This document shows positions 1-9,844 of a stretch of DNA of 64,000 nt, piece after piece. Source of the DNA: Streptomyces hayashii (GTDB lineage Bacteria > Actinomycetota > Actinomycetes > Streptomycetales > Streptomycetaceae); contig NZ_JAHHIU010000088.1 in the NCBI RefSeq assembly GCF_024539815.1, forward strand, positions 1 to 64,000, read 5' to 3'. The first letter of the stretch is position 1. The number at the start of each line of letters is the position of its first letter. The translations under genes and the position numbers were made by a program. The notes below the pieces were generated by a model. The model was not told the origin of the DNA, made no database searches, and saw only the letters and a program-made list of their open reading frames with translations.

Positions 1-100
1 CCCCGCGGCCCTGACCGCGCCCCTCCCCGACACGACGAGACCCACGCATGTCCCTCGAAGTGCACACCGTCTGCGAAGACGCGAACAGACCCGAAAGGCG

Positions 101-1396
101 GTGGGAGCTGTGCCGCTCTCACGAAGAGGCCTGCTGCGCGCCGGCCTGGCCGGCACGGCCGCCACGGCGCTCGGCGGCCTGGCGACCGGCTGCGCCGTAC
201 CGGCCGGCTCGACCGGCCGGAACATGGTGCTGTGGTACTGGGACGGCGGCCTCGGCGACACCGTCGTCAAGAACGCCAAGGCCCGTTACGACAGCTCGGT
301 GGACCTGCAGGCCGTCAAGATCGGCGGTTACTACCGTTCCAAGCTGATCACCACCATGGCGGGCCGCGCCCATGTGCCCGACATCGCGGGCCTCAAGGGC
401 GAGGACATGGCGTCCTATCTGCCCAACGCCGACCAGTTCGTGGACCTGCGCACCCTGGGTGCGGACCGGTACAAGAGCGGTTACCTGCCCTGGAAGTGGG
501 AGCAGGGCATCGCCGACGACGGCACGATGGTCGGCTTCCCGATCGACTGCGGCCCGGTGGCGCACTTCTACCAGTACCCCGTCTTCCAGAAGGCCGGCCT
601 GCCCTACGAGCCCGCCGACGTCTCCAGGGAGCTCGACACCTGGGAGAAGTTCTTCGCCGCGGGCGAGAAGCTCGGGCAGCGGATCCCCGGGGCCTCCCTG
701 CTGACCGACATCAACAGCGTCTTCGAGAACGTGGTGCAGCAGGGCGGCAAACGGTACGTCGACAAGGACCGCCACTTCATCGGCGACCAGGAGCATGTGC
801 GCCACGCCTGGGCGCTCGCCGTCGAGGCCAAGCAGCGCAAGATCGTCTCGAACCTGGTCAACGGCACCCCCGACCAGCTCTCGGCCATGGAGTCCGGCAG
901 GCTGCCGAGCCAGCTGAACGCCTCCTGGGCCACCAGCGACATCAAGAACGGCGTACCGAAGACCAAGGGCCGGTGGCGGGTGGCCGACATGCCGGTGCGG
1001 CCCGCCAACAACGGCGGCTCCTTCCTGTCGATCACCAAGGAGTGCCGCGAGCCCGAGCAGGCCTTCAAGATCATCAGCTGGATGCTCGACGCGGGCAACC
1101 AGGCGCAGGGCTTCGTCGACGCGGGGCTCTTCCCCTCCACCCCCGCCTCGTACGGCCTGAAGCAGGTCCGTGAGCCGGACCCCTTCTTCGGCGGCCAGGT
1201 CACCATGGACGTCTTCGGGCCCGCCGCGCAGAAGATCGTGGTCGCCTACAACAGCCCGTTCGACGTGGCGCTCGGGCAGCCCATCAAGGACGAGATCAAG
1301 AACGTCGGCGTCCTCGGCAAGGACCCGAAGCAGGCCTGGAGTGACGCCATGAGCACCTGCCGGCGCATCGCGAAGCACCTGGGGGTGAGCTACTGA
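101..1396 (+). CDS. Sugar ABC transporter substrate-binding lipoprotein
   Basis: This is a family 1 extracellular solute-binding protein of 431 residues, expected to capture an oligosaccharide outside the cell and hand it to the two permeases that follow. The N-terminus has a twin-arginine-like segment (SRRGLLRAG), a hydrophobic stretch and a lipobox (LATGC), so it is probably a Tat-exported lipoprotein. It overlaps the next gene by one base (TGATG), which implies one operon. The start is uncertain: GTG at 101 or GTG at 110 are both in frame, with an AAAGG stretch just upstream. The downstream beta-galactosidase suggests a galactoside ligand, but that is inference. Confidence 0.88.
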   Translation: MGAVPLSRRGLLRAGLAGTAATALGGLATGCAVPAGSTGRNMVLWYWDGGLGDTVVKNAKARYDSSVDLQAVKIGGYYRSKLITTMAGRAHVPDIAGLKGEDMASYLPNADQFVDLRTLGADRYKSGYLPWKWEQGIADDGTMVGFPIDCGPVAHFYQYPVFQKAGLPYEPADVSRELDTWEKFFAAGEKLGQRIPGASLLTDINSVFENVVQQGGKRYVDKDRHFIGDQEHVRHAWALAVEAKQRKIVSNLVNGTPDQLSAMESGRLPSQLNASWATSDIKNGVPKTKGRWRVADMPVRPANNGGSFLSITKECREPEQAFKIISWMLDAGNQAQGFVDAGLFPSTPASYGLKQVREPDPFFGGQVTMDVFGPAAQKIVVAYNSPFDVALGQPIKDEIKNVGVLGKDPKQAWSDAMSTCRRIAKHLGVSY

Positions 1397-2358
1397 TGGC
1401 CACCCTCCCCGCACTGGAGAAGCCCACGGCGGTGGTGACGGAAACGCCCGTCGCACGGCCCAGAAAGGGTTTCCGCAAGCACTGGCATCTCTATGCCGCG
1501 ATCTCCCCCTTCTATCTGCTCTTCCTCTGCTTCGGACTGATCCCCGTCGGGTTCTCCCTCTATCTCTCCTTCCACCGCTGGGACGGCCTCGGCTCGATGG
1601 AGTGGGCGGGACTGTCGCAGTACCGGTACCTGCTCGGCGACTCGGCGTTCTGGAGCTCGATCGGGACCACGATCGTCATCTGGGCGCTGGCCACCTTCCC
1701 CATGATCTTCCTGGCGATGGTGACGGCCGTGATGCTCAACTCGGCGGTCCGCTTCAGGAACTTCTACCGCTTCGCCTACTTCCTGCCGAACGTCACGTCC
1801 GTCGTGGCCGTCGCGATCATCTTCGGCTCGGTCTTCTCCACCAACTTCGGTCTCGTCAACGCTTTCCTGCAGGCGATCGGCTTCGACCAGATCGCCTGGC
1901 TGAACACGCCGTGGGGGATCAAGATCGCCATCGCGGCCCTGATGACCTGGCAGTGGACCGGTTACAACGCGATCATCTTCCTGGCGGGGCTGCAGACCGT
2001 TCCGAGCGAGCTGTACGAGGCGGCGCGGATGGACGGCGCGGGCCCCCTGCAGACCTTCTTCCGGATCACGCTGCCCATGATGCGTCAGGTGCTCCTGTTC
2101 GTGCTGGTCGTGTCGACGATCACCGGACTGCAGAGCTTCTCCGAACCCCAGGTGCTGCTGCAGAACACCTCCAACGACTCGACGTTCTCGGGCGGTCCGG
2201 GCCATGCCGGCCGGACGATGGTCCTCTACTTCTTCCAGCAGACCTTCGACAACAACGACTTCGGCTACGGCGCCGCCGTGGCGTGGGGCATCTTCCTCGT
2301 CGTCGTCCTCTTCTCGATCATCAACTGGCGTCTGGTGCAGCGCCGGGGCGAAGACTAG
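1396..2358 (+). CDS. Sugar ABC transporter permease, MalF type
   Basis: An inner-membrane permease of 320 residues with about six hydrophobic segments. The cytoplasmic EAA loop that docks the ATPase is visible as YEAARMDGAGPLQTFFRITLP near residues 205-225. It pairs with the next gene to form the translocation channel. No ATPase gene lies in the operon, which in Streptomyces usually means a shared MsiK-type ATPase encoded elsewhere. The start codon overlaps the stop of the binding-protein gene. Confidence 0.92.
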   Translation: MATLPALEKPTAVVTETPVARPRKGFRKHWHLYAAISPFYLLFLCFGLIPVGFSLYLSFHRWDGLGSMEWAGLSQYRYLLGDSAFWSSIGTTIVIWALATFPMIFLAMVTAVMLNSAVRFRNFYRFAYFLPNVTSVVAVAIIFGSVFSTNFGLVNAFLQAIGFDQIAWLNTPWGIKIAIAALMTWQWTGYNAIIFLAGLQTVPSELYEAARMDGAGPLQTFFRITLPMMRQVLLFVLVVSTITGLQSFSEPQVLLQNTSNDSTFSGGPGHAGRTMVLYFFQQTFDNNDFGYGAAVAWGIFLVVVLFSIINWRLVQRRGED

Positions 2359-2373
2359 GGAGGCCCGCACACC

Positions 2374-3243
2374 ATGGCATCCATCCAAGGGACACGGCTC
2401 CGGCGTACCCGGGGGATCGAGGGTTCCCGCCGAAGAGGGATCGCGCTGCACGCCGTCCTCGTGCTCGGCGTCCTGCTCTCGGCCTTCCCGTTCTACTGGG
2501 CCGTCATCATGTCGACGCACACGACGTCGGAGATCTTCTCCTACCCGCCCAAGCTGCTGCCGGGCACGCACTTCCTGGAGAACGTGCGCAGCCTCTTCGA
2601 CACTGTCGACTTCTTCGGCTCGATGGTCAACTCGCTGCTGGTGGCGGGTTCGGTGACCTTCCTGGTCCTGTTCTTCGACTCGCTGGCGGCCTTCGTCTTC
2701 GCCAAGTTCGAATTTCCGGGCAAGCGGTTGCTGTTCGTGTTGCTCATGTTCATCTTCATGGTCCCGGCGCAGCTGCAGGCGATCCCGCAGTTCGTGATCA
2801 TGGCGAAGCTCGGCTGGATCGGCTCGATGACGGCGCTGATCGTGCCGGCCGCCGCCAACGCGTTCGGCATCTTCTGGATGCGCCAGTACATGAAGGGCGC
2901 GATCCACGACGAGCTGCTGGACGCCTCCCGCATCGACGGCGCGCACTTCCTGCGCCAGTACTGGCACGTGGCCCTGCCCGTCGTCCGGCCGGGCCTGGCC
3001 TTCCTCGGCATCTTCACCTTCATGGGCCAGTGGAACGACTACGCCTGGCCCCTGATCGCCCTCACCGACCCGGGCAACGTGACCCTCCAGGTCGCCCTGT
3101 CCCAGCTCAACGGCACCCACGGCACCACCGACTACGGAATGGTCATGACCGGCGCACTGCTCGCTCTCGTCCCGCTGCTGATCGTCTTCGCGATCGGCGC
3201 GCGCCAGATCATCGGCGACCTCGCCAAGGGAGCGATCAAGTGA
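2374..3243 (+). CDS. Sugar ABC transporter permease, MalG type
   Basis: The second permease subunit, 289 residues, with the hydrophobic pattern of MalG-like proteins and an EAA loop (LLDASRIDGAHFLRQYW, about residues 175-191). It begins 15 bases after the first permease. Its stop overlaps the GTG start of the beta-galactosidase (GTGA), so translation of the two is probably coupled and import and hydrolysis are made together. Confidence 0.92.
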   Translation: MASIQGTRLRRTRGIEGSRRRGIALHAVLVLGVLLSAFPFYWAVIMSTHTTSEIFSYPPKLLPGTHFLENVRSLFDTVDFFGSMVNSLLVAGSVTFLVLFFDSLAAFVFAKFEFPGKRLLFVLLMFIFMVPAQLQAIPQFVIMAKLGWIGSMTALIVPAAANAFGIFWMRQYMKGAIHDELLDASRIDGAHFLRQYWHVALPVVRPGLAFLGIFTFMGQWNDYAWPLIALTDPGNVTLQVALSQLNGTHGTTDYGMVMTGALLALVPLLIVFAIGARQIIGDLAKGAIK

Positions 3244-6176
3244 GCGACCCGCTGCTGGCGCTGAGCCCCTGGAAGTCCCCCGAGGTGACCTCCTGGGGGC
3301 GGCTGCCCATGAACGCCGTCGACCGGCGCACCGGAGCACACTCCCTGGACGGCGACTGGCGTTTCCAGTTGCTGCCCGCTCCGGACGCGCCGGTCGGCGG
3401 TGCCTGGTCCTCGGCAGCGGTCCCCGGCGTCTGGACCATGCAGACCGTCCAGGGCGCCGTCGACCTGCCGCAGTACCTGAACATCCGCATGCCGTTCCCG
3501 GAGTTCCCCCCGCTGTCGCCCGACGCCAATCCCACCGGCGTGTACGAGCGGGAGGTCGACGTCCCCGCCGACTGGGCCGGACGCCGGATCGTCCTCCAGG
3601 TCGGGGCCGCCGAGAGCGTGCTGCTGGTGCACGTCGACGGGCGGCCCGTCGGCATCTCCAAGGACTCCCACCTGGCGGCCGAGTTCGACCTCTCGGACGT
3701 CGTGCGCCCCGGCCGGCGGTCCGTCGTGCGGCTGACGGTCGTCAAGTGGTCGGACGCCTCGCACATCGAGGACCAGGACCACTGGTGGCACGGCGGGATC
3801 ACCCGCTCGGTGCTGCTGTACGCCACCGATCCGCTGCACCTGGCCGACGTGAGCGTGCGGGCGTCGGCGGAGGGCGAGCTGCGGGTCGACTGCCGGGTGC
3901 GGGACGCGCGCGGGGCGCTCCCCGAGGGGTGGTACGTCACCGGGGAGCTGGACGGGGCGGACACACCGGCGCTGGCGCAGGACGCCGCGTTCGACCTGGC
4001 CAACGCCGAGGACGAACGCGTCTCCGCCTTCCTGGGCGAGGCGCGCCTGCACGCGCGGGTGCCCGAGGTGCGCACCTGGACGGCGGAGACACCGGAGCTG
4101 TACGGGCTGACGGTGCGCCTGCACCGCGCCGACGGCTCCGTCGCCGACGCCTCCCGGCACCGGATCGGATTCCGCGACGTGACGATCGTCGGCCGGGACC
4201 TGCTGGTCAACGGCGAACGGATCTTCGTCCGCGGGGTCAACCGGCACGATTTCCACCCACTGACCGGCCGGACCGTGTCGCGTGAGGACATGCGCGCCGA
4301 CCTGGTGCTGCTGAAGCGTTTCGGCTTCAACGCCGTCCGCACCGCCCACTACCCCAACGACCCCGCCCTGTACGACCTCGCCGACGAGATCGGTCTCTAC
4401 GTGGTGGACGAGGCGGACATCGAGTCCCACGACCACGCCCATGAGATCGCCGACGACCCGCGCTATCTGAACGCCTTCGTCGACCGCGTCTCGCGGATGG
4501 TGCTGCGGGACAAGAACCACCCGTCGATCATCGTCTGGTCGCTGGGCAACGAGTCCGACTACGGCGCCAACCACGACGCGGCCGCGGGCTGGGTGCGCCG
4601 GCACGATCCGACCCGGCCGTTGCAGTACGAGGGCGCGGCCAAGCGCGGCTGGGCGGATCCGGACGTCGCCTCCGACATCGCGTGTCCGATGTACGCGCCC
4701 CTGGAGGACTGCGTCGCGCACGCGCTGTCCGGGCGCCAGACCAAGCCGCTCATCCAGTGCGAGTACTCGCACGCGATGGGCAACAGCAACGGCACGCTGG
4801 CCGACCACTGGGCCGCCATCGAGGCCACCCCGGGTCTTCAGGGCGGGTTCATCTGGGAGTTCCGGGACCACGGAATCCTTCAGTCCGTGAACGACGGAAG
4901 ACCGGTCGGGCGTGGGGGCGCCGGGCTCTATGACAACGGTGTCGCCGCATCCGGCTACCGCTGGGCCTACGGCGGCGACTTCGGCGAGAAGGACCACGAC
5001 GGCGCTTTCATCGCGGACGGCGTGGTCCTGCCGGACCGCACCGTGAAGCCGGTGATGCACGAGCACCGCGAACTCGCCGCGCCGCTGCGCCTTCAGGGCT
5101 TCCGGCACGAGGGGCTGGTCCTCTCCAACCACCAGCACTTCCGCGGCCTGGAATGGCTCGCGGGCGAGTGGGAGCTGTCGCTCGCCCACGGCGGGACGCT
5201 CACCGCGGCGGCCGACCTGCCCGACCTGCGGCCGGGCGAGACGGCCGTGGTGCCGCTGCCGTTCGAGCTGCCCGCGGAGGGCGGCGAGGCATGGCTGACG
5301 CTGCGGGTGACGACGGCGGAGGATCAGCCGTGGGCGCCCCGCGGGACCCAGGTGTGCGCGCCTCAGGTGCGTCTGCGGGCGGCCGAGCCGGCCGAGGCGC
5401 CGGCGGTCTGCGGCCGCGTCGAGATCGACGCCGAGGGACTCCTCGTCCATCCGCTGCTGACCGCGGCGCCCACGCTGTCGCTGTGGCGGGCGCCCACCGA
5501 CAACGACGAGCTGGGCGGCATGGCGCTGCGCTGGCGGACGTGGGGCCTGGACGCCCTGGTGCGCAAGCTGCTCTCCGTCCGCCAGGAGGGCGACGGGGTG
5601 ACCGTGCTCTCCGAGTACGCCGGCGCGACGGGCGTGGTCCGGCACCGGCAGGTGTTCACCCCGGTCGAGGGCGGGGTGCGCGTCGACGAACAGGCCGAGC
5701 TGCCCGAGGAGTTCGACGACGTCGCACGCGTCGGCACGGCCTTCGAGACGGTCGCGGGACTGGACCTGCTGGAGTGGTTCGGACAGGGCCCGTGGGAGTC
5801 CTATCCGGACCGCAGCGGCGGCGCGCCGGTGGGCCACCACAGCGTCCCCGTAGACGAGTTGTTCACCCCGTACCTGCGTCCGCAGGAGAGCGGCGGGCGG
5901 CACGGCGTGCGACGCTTCACGCTCTCGGCGCCGGACGCCACGGGCCTGGCCGTCACCCTGGACGAACCGCGCCAGGTGAGCGTCACGCGGTTCCGCGCCG
6001 AGGACCTGACCGCCGCCGCCCACCATGACGAACTGGTCCCGCGCGCCGGCTGCGTGGTGCACCTGGACGCGGCGCACCGCGGCCTCGGCACGGCCTCGTG
6101 CGGCCCCGACACCTTCCCCTCCTACCTCGTCGCACCGGGCGTCCATCGCTGGAGCTGGACCCTGCGCGTTCTCTGA
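3240..6176 (+). CDS. GH2 beta-galactosidase (LacZ type)
   Basis: A cytoplasmic glycoside hydrolase family 2 enzyme of 978 residues, close to the roughly 1,020 of E. coli LacZ. It has a sugar-binding jelly roll at the N-terminus, a TIM barrel, and the C-terminal beta-galactosidase small-chain domain. The acid/base Glu is about residue 438 (SLGNESDYG) and the nucleophile Glu about 508 (QCEYSHAMGNS); both match the LacZ motifs. The reading frame stays open far upstream into the permease genes. The GTG at 3240 is chosen because it overlaps the permease stop and gives the family N-terminus (SPWKSPEVTSWGRLPMN). There is no signal peptide, so it acts on imported galactosides. Confidence 0.93.
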   Translation: MSDPLLALSPWKSPEVTSWGRLPMNAVDRRTGAHSLDGDWRFQLLPAPDAPVGGAWSSAAVPGVWTMQTVQGAVDLPQYLNIRMPFPEFPPLSPDANPTGVYEREVDVPADWAGRRIVLQVGAAESVLLVHVDGRPVGISKDSHLAAEFDLSDVVRPGRRSVVRLTVVKWSDASHIEDQDHWWHGGITRSVLLYATDPLHLADVSVRASAEGELRVDCRVRDARGALPEGWYVTGELDGADTPALAQDAAFDLANAEDERVSAFLGEARLHARVPEVRTWTAETPELYGLTVRLHRADGSVADASRHRIGFRDVTIVGRDLLVNGERIFVRGVNRHDFHPLTGRTVSREDMRADLVLLKRFGFNAVRTAHYPNDPALYDLADEIGLYVVDEADIESHDHAHEIADDPRYLNAFVDRVSRMVLRDKNHPSIIVWSLGNESDYGANHDAAAGWVRRHDPTRPLQYEGAAKRGWADPDVASDIACPMYAPLEDCVAHALSGRQTKPLIQCEYSHAMGNSNGTLADHWAAIEATPGLQGGFIWEFRDHGILQSVNDGRPVGRGGAGLYDNGVAASGYRWAYGGDFGEKDHDGAFIADGVVLPDRTVKPVMHEHRELAAPLRLQGFRHEGLVLSNHQHFRGLEWLAGEWELSLAHGGTLTAAADLPDLRPGETAVVPLPFELPAEGGEAWLTLRVTTAEDQPWAPRGTQVCAPQVRLRAAEPAEAPAVCGRVEIDAEGLLVHPLLTAAPTLSLWRAPTDNDELGGMALRWRTWGLDALVRKLLSVRQEGDGVTVLSEYAGATGVVRHRQVFTPVEGGVRVDEQAELPEEFDDVARVGTAFETVAGLDLLEWFGQGPWESYPDRSGGAPVGHHSVPVDELFTPYLRPQESGGRHGVRRFTLSAPDATGLAVTLDEPRQVSVTRFRAEDLTAAAHHDELVPRAGCVVHLDAAHRGLGTASCGPDTFPSYLVAPGVHRWSWTLRVL

Positions 6177-6216
6177 ACCACCTTTTCCGGCAACGGACTT
6201 CGCAACGGAGCAACAC

Positions 6217-8076
6217 GTGTGTACTTCGCATGCCCACGATCAGCACGATCAGGGCGAGGCCGCGCAGGCCGGCGCCGGAAGACGCGGTTTCCTGCGGGCC
6301 ACCGCCCTGCTCGGAGCGGCCGCCACGGCCGGCCTGGCGCTGCCGGCCGGCGCCGAGGCCGCCGCCGGGTCGGCCCACGCCTCGTGGCGCCCCGACCCCG
6401 ACAGCCGCCGCTTCACGCTCGCCGTCATGCCCGACACGCAGTACCTCTTCGACGGGCCGAGCATCGACAAGGCGCCCGTCGAGGCGTCCCTGCGCTACCT
6501 GCTGGAACACGGGACGGAGGAGAACATCGTTTTCCTGTCCCACCTGGGCGACCTCACCCAGAACGGCGCGAAGGACGAAGTCGGGGCCGTCGGCGAGGCG
6601 TTCGGGCTGCTCGACCGGCACGGGGTCGGCTACAGCGTCCTGGCGGGCAACCACGACGTGAAGTCCTCGACCACCGACCAGCGGGGCGCGACCCCGTACC
6701 TGGACGTGTTCGGCCCGCGGCGCTTCCGCGGGAAGCCCACGTTCGGCGGGTCCTCCCCGGACGGCTACAACACCTTCCATCTGTTCCGGGCGGCCGGGCG
6801 TGAGTGGATGGTGCTGGCGCTGGACTGGCGGCTGTCGGACCAGGGCTACGCGTGGGCCGCCGACGTCCTGGCCCGGCACCCGAGGACCCCCGTCGTCCTG
6901 ACCACGCACGAGCTGGTCGTCGAGGACGACTCCCTCTCGGCGTACGGGCAGCAGCTGTGGGACCGGCTGATCGCGGACCACGACCAGATCTTCCTCACCC
7001 TCAACGGCCACTACTGGCCCGCGGGCCGGGCGACGCGCAGGAACGCGGCCGGGCACGACGTCCACCTGCATCTGACGAACTACCAGAACCGCTACTTCGG
7101 CGGCGCCGCGATGATCCGCCTGTACCGCTTCGACCTCGACCGTGACGTCATCGACGTGGAGACGGTCTCCCCGTGGATCCTCGGCCGGGCCGCCGAGGGG
7201 CTCAACGAGTTGGAGCGGCAGGAGATCGAACTGAGCGGCGACGCCGACCGGTTCACGGTCGGCGTCGACTTCGCCGCCCGCTTCGCCGGCTTCGACCCGG
7301 TCCCCGCACGTCCCGCGCGGCCCGCGGCGAAGGTGCTGGTGCGCGACACCGTCGCCTACTGGCGCTTCGACGGCCACGGCGACGGCACGGCGGTCGGCGG
7401 CATCGTACGGGACCTGTCCGGACGCGGCAACGACCTCACGGTCGTCGCCGTGGGCGGCGGGTCGCTGAACTGGTCGTCCGACCACCACCCCGACCAGCCC
7501 GGGCACGGCAGCCTGGAGTTCCAGGGTCACAAGTCGCCGCTGAAGGGCGCGTATCTGCGCACGGTCGACAAGGCCCCGATCAACTCGGCCACTTTCAGGG
7601 GCGGTTACACCATCGAGGCGTTCTACCGGCTCCCCGCCGACTGGGACCCCGCGCACCACGCCTGGTCGGGGCTGGTGGGCCGGACCGGCACGGGCGGGGC
7701 CGCGGGCAGGACCGGCGACGACCCGGACGAACCGCTCGCCACCCTCTCCCTGTCCGACGACCGCGAGCCGCAGTGGGCGATGCGCCCGCTGAACCAGGAG
7801 GGCATCGCCACCAACTGGGGTCACGAGACCCCGCTGGAGACCTGGCGGCACCTCGCGGTCGTCAACGACGGCCGGCACACCACGCTGTACGTCGAGGGCT
7901 GCCCGGTCGTGCGCAACCCGAGGGCGGCGGCCGTCGGCATCGCCTCCGTCGGGCTGCCGTGGCTGCTCGGCGGCTACGAGTACGGCGGCCGGATCGACCA
8001 GATCCTGCACGGCCGCCTCGGCGACGTGCGCATCGTCGGACGGGCGCTGCCCGTGACGTCCTTCATGAACCACTGA
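6217..8076 (+). CDS. Tat-exported metallophosphoesterase with LamG-like domain
   Basis: A calcineurin-like phosphoesterase of about 619 residues. A twin-arginine signal (GRRGFLRATALLG) is followed by the metal-binding motifs in order: PDTQ, GDLTQNG, GNHD, TTHE and NGHYW. The C-terminal 220 residues contain a concanavalin/LamG-like domain (AYWRFDG, RDLSGRGND, FTIEAFY-like strands), which often binds glycans. The GTG at 6217 is chosen because it has a GGAG site 6 bases upstream and puts the RR signal near the N-terminus. The gene lies 40 bases after beta-galactosidase, so it may be part of the same operon. The substrate is unknown; a phosphorylated sugar or phosphodiester outside the cell would fit. 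Confidence 0.85.
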   Translation: MCTSHAHDQHDQGEAAQAGAGRRGFLRATALLGAAATAGLALPAGAEAAAGSAHASWRPDPDSRRFTLAVMPDTQYLFDGPSIDKAPVEASLRYLLEHGTEENIVFLSHLGDLTQNGAKDEVGAVGEAFGLLDRHGVGYSVLAGNHDVKSSTTDQRGATPYLDVFGPRRFRGKPTFGGSSPDGYNTFHLFRAAGREWMVLALDWRLSDQGYAWAADVLARHPRTPVVLTTHELVVEDDSLSAYGQQLWDRLIADHDQIFLTLNGHYWPAGRATRRNAAGHDVHLHLTNYQNRYFGGAAMIRLYRFDLDRDVIDVETVSPWILGRAAEGLNELERQEIELSGDADRFTVGVDFAARFAGFDPVPARPARPAAKVLVRDTVAYWRFDGHGDGTAVGGIVRDLSGRGNDLTVVAVGGGSLNWSSDHHPDQPGHGSLEFQGHKSPLKGAYLRTVDKAPINSATFRGGYTIEAFYRLPADWDPAHHAWSGLVGRTGTGGAAGRTGDDPDEPLATLSLSDDREPQWAMRPLNQEGIATNWGHETPLETWRHLAVVNDGRHTTLYVEGCPVVRNPRAAAVGIASVGLPWLLGGYEYGGRIDQILHGRLGDVRIVGRALPVTSFMNH

Positions 8077-8096
8077 CCCGCGGCACGAGGATCATC

Positions 8097-9764
8097 ATGA
8101 CCGAGCAGCAACCGCCCGTCTGGGCCGATCCGGCGGTCTCCCCCGCCGACCTCGACGCCCAGGGCGTTTCGAGACGTCAACTCATGCGCCGGGCGGGCCT
8201 GTTCGGCGCGGCGTTCGCGCTCGGCGGCGCGGCCGCCCCGGCCGTCGCCGCCACCGGCCGGGGCCACGGCGGCGAGGACCCGCGTCTGGTCTATCTCGTC
8301 GGCGACCACCATGTGCACTCCGTTTACAGCCACGACGCGAAGTACACGTTCTCCCAGCAGGCCCGGGCCGCCGCCCGGTACGGACTGGACTGGATGGTGT
8401 TCAACGAGCACTCCAACTTCGGACACGCCTCCTTCGGAGCCGCGCTGGAGCACCGGGAGATCCTCAGGGCCCGGGCCGAGAACCCGCGTCAGCTGATCTT
8501 CCAGGGCCTGGAGTGGTACATCCCGGCCGCCGAGCACTGCACCGTGTTCGCCGCGCCCGGTCCGCACGAGGCGGACCTGCTCACGAAGTTCGAGCTCGCC
8601 TACGACGGCAAGCTGCTCGGCTACACCGAGGGCTCCGCGGGCGCCGCCGACACCGCCCGCAACGAGGCGCACGCCGTCAAGGCGATCAAGTGGCTGGCCG
8701 AGCAGCGGCGCACGGGCTACGTCGACGACGTCCTCGTCCTGGCCAACCACCCCCTCCGCCTGGGCATCGACTCGCCGCACGAGATGCGCGCCTGGCGCGA
8801 CGCGGCCCCCGAGATCATGATCGGCATGGAGGGCGCGCCCGGCGCCCAGGGCGCGGCGATCCCCGGCTGGCGCGGCGCCACGTCGGTCCGCGGCGAGTAC
8901 GAGAACAAGCCGTCGGCCCAGTCCTGGGCGGGCTACCCGGCGGACGCCTACCTCACCTACGGCGGTTTCGACTGGGCGACCGCGACCGTGGGCGGCCTGT
9001 GGGACTCGATGCTGGCCGAGGGCCGGCTGTTCTCGATCACGACCAACTCCGACAACCACCGGACGGTCTTCGACACCTGGAAGAACGGCGACTGGCCGGC
9101 CGGGCAGACCTTCGACACCACCGGCAAGCTGCCGGACCCGGTGAACACCGACACCCCGCAGCCGGGCAGCGACTTCTGGCCGGGCCAGTTCAGCCGCACC
9201 CACGTGGGCGTGACCCGTCACGGCTACCGCGCGGTGATGACGGGGCTGCGCGAGGGTCGGGTCTGGCTGGACCACGGGCATCTGCTCGACGGCCTGGAGG
9301 TCCGGCTGCGGCGCGAGCACGGCGGCGGGCGCGGGGTCACCCTCGGCGGCCGGCTGCGGGTGCGCAAGGGCGAGAAGCTCACCCTGGAGATCACCGTCAC
9401 CAGCGCCTCCCGCCCCAACCCGCGCGGAGACCTGCCCGAGTTGGCGCACGTGGACGTGATCCGGGGCGCGGTGCGCGGCCCGGTGTCCGACCGGGACGCC
9501 TGGCGGGCCCCCGACACACGGGTCGTGCGCACGACCGACGTGAGCGGCCGCAAGGGGACGTACACCCTGCGCGTCCCCGTGGCCGTGGGCCACGAGTCCT
9601 TCTACGTCCGGCTGCGCGGCAGCGACGGCAACCGCGGCGGAACCGGTTACCTGGGCGCGTCCGTCGACCCGCACGGCCCGATCCCGCACGAGCCGGGCAA
9701 CGGCGACCCGTGGGCGGACACCTGGTTCTACTCCAACCCGGTCTTCGTGGACGTCGTCGACTGA
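8097..9764 (+). CDS. Tat-exported PHP-domain phosphoesterase
   Basis: A 555-residue protein with a twin-arginine signal (VSRRQLMRRAGLFG, about residues 23-36) and a PHP (polymerase and histidinol phosphatase) metal-binding core. The core shows the HxH motif in GDHHVHSVYSHD and the second ligand set in FNEHSNFGH, with later ligands in LANHPLR and TTNSDNH. The C-terminal 150 residues look like beta-sandwich. It starts 20 bases after the calcineurin-like gene and closes the operon ahead of a strong terminator. Two different exported phosphoesterases next to a galactoside importer suggest extracellular dephosphorylation before uptake; this is inference. Confidence 0.83.
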   Translation: MTEQQPPVWADPAVSPADLDAQGVSRRQLMRRAGLFGAAFALGGAAAPAVAATGRGHGGEDPRLVYLVGDHHVHSVYSHDAKYTFSQQARAAARYGLDWMVFNEHSNFGHASFGAALEHREILRARAENPRQLIFQGLEWYIPAAEHCTVFAAPGPHEADLLTKFELAYDGKLLGYTEGSAGAADTARNEAHAVKAIKWLAEQRRTGYVDDVLVLANHPLRLGIDSPHEMRAWRDAAPEIMIGMEGAPGAQGAAIPGWRGATSVRGEYENKPSAQSWAGYPADAYLTYGGFDWATATVGGLWDSMLAEGRLFSITTNSDNHRTVFDTWKNGDWPAGQTFDTTGKLPDPVNTDTPQPGSDFWPGQFSRTHVGVTRHGYRAVMTGLREGRVWLDHGHLLDGLEVRLRREHGGGRGVTLGGRLRVRKGEKLTLEITVTSASRPNPRGDLPELAHVDVIRGAVRGPVSDRDAWRAPDTRVVRTTDVSGRKGTYTLRVPVAVGHESFYVRLRGSDGNRGGTGYLGASVDPHGPIPHEPGNGDPWADTWFYSNPVFVDVVD

Positions 9765-9784
9765 CGCGCCCGACGGGAACGCGG

Positions 9785-9819
9785 GAACCGCGCGACCGGC
9801 CACGACGGTCGCGCGGTTC
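9785..9819. terminator. Bidirectional hairpin terminator
   Basis: A perfect 13-base-pair stem (GAACCGCGCGACC paired with GGTCGCGCGGTTC) with a 9-base loop lies between the convergent PHP gene and MaoC gene. It has no clear U-tract, as is common in Streptomyces, and can serve both strands. Confidence 0.85.
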
Positions 9820-9844
9820 GGATCCACCGGTCCACGGCGTCGGT

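Noticed and set aside
1..100. Possible end of an upstream gene
   Set aside because: The first 100 bases are too short to assign and show no clear coding frame ending there.
1390..3339. Long minus-strand ORFs opposite the first ABC operon (also 3132-6146, 24332-28828 and others)
   Set aside because: They are antisense shadows caused by high GC; the sequences are Arg/Gly/Asp-rich with no domain, while the plus strand carries clear families.
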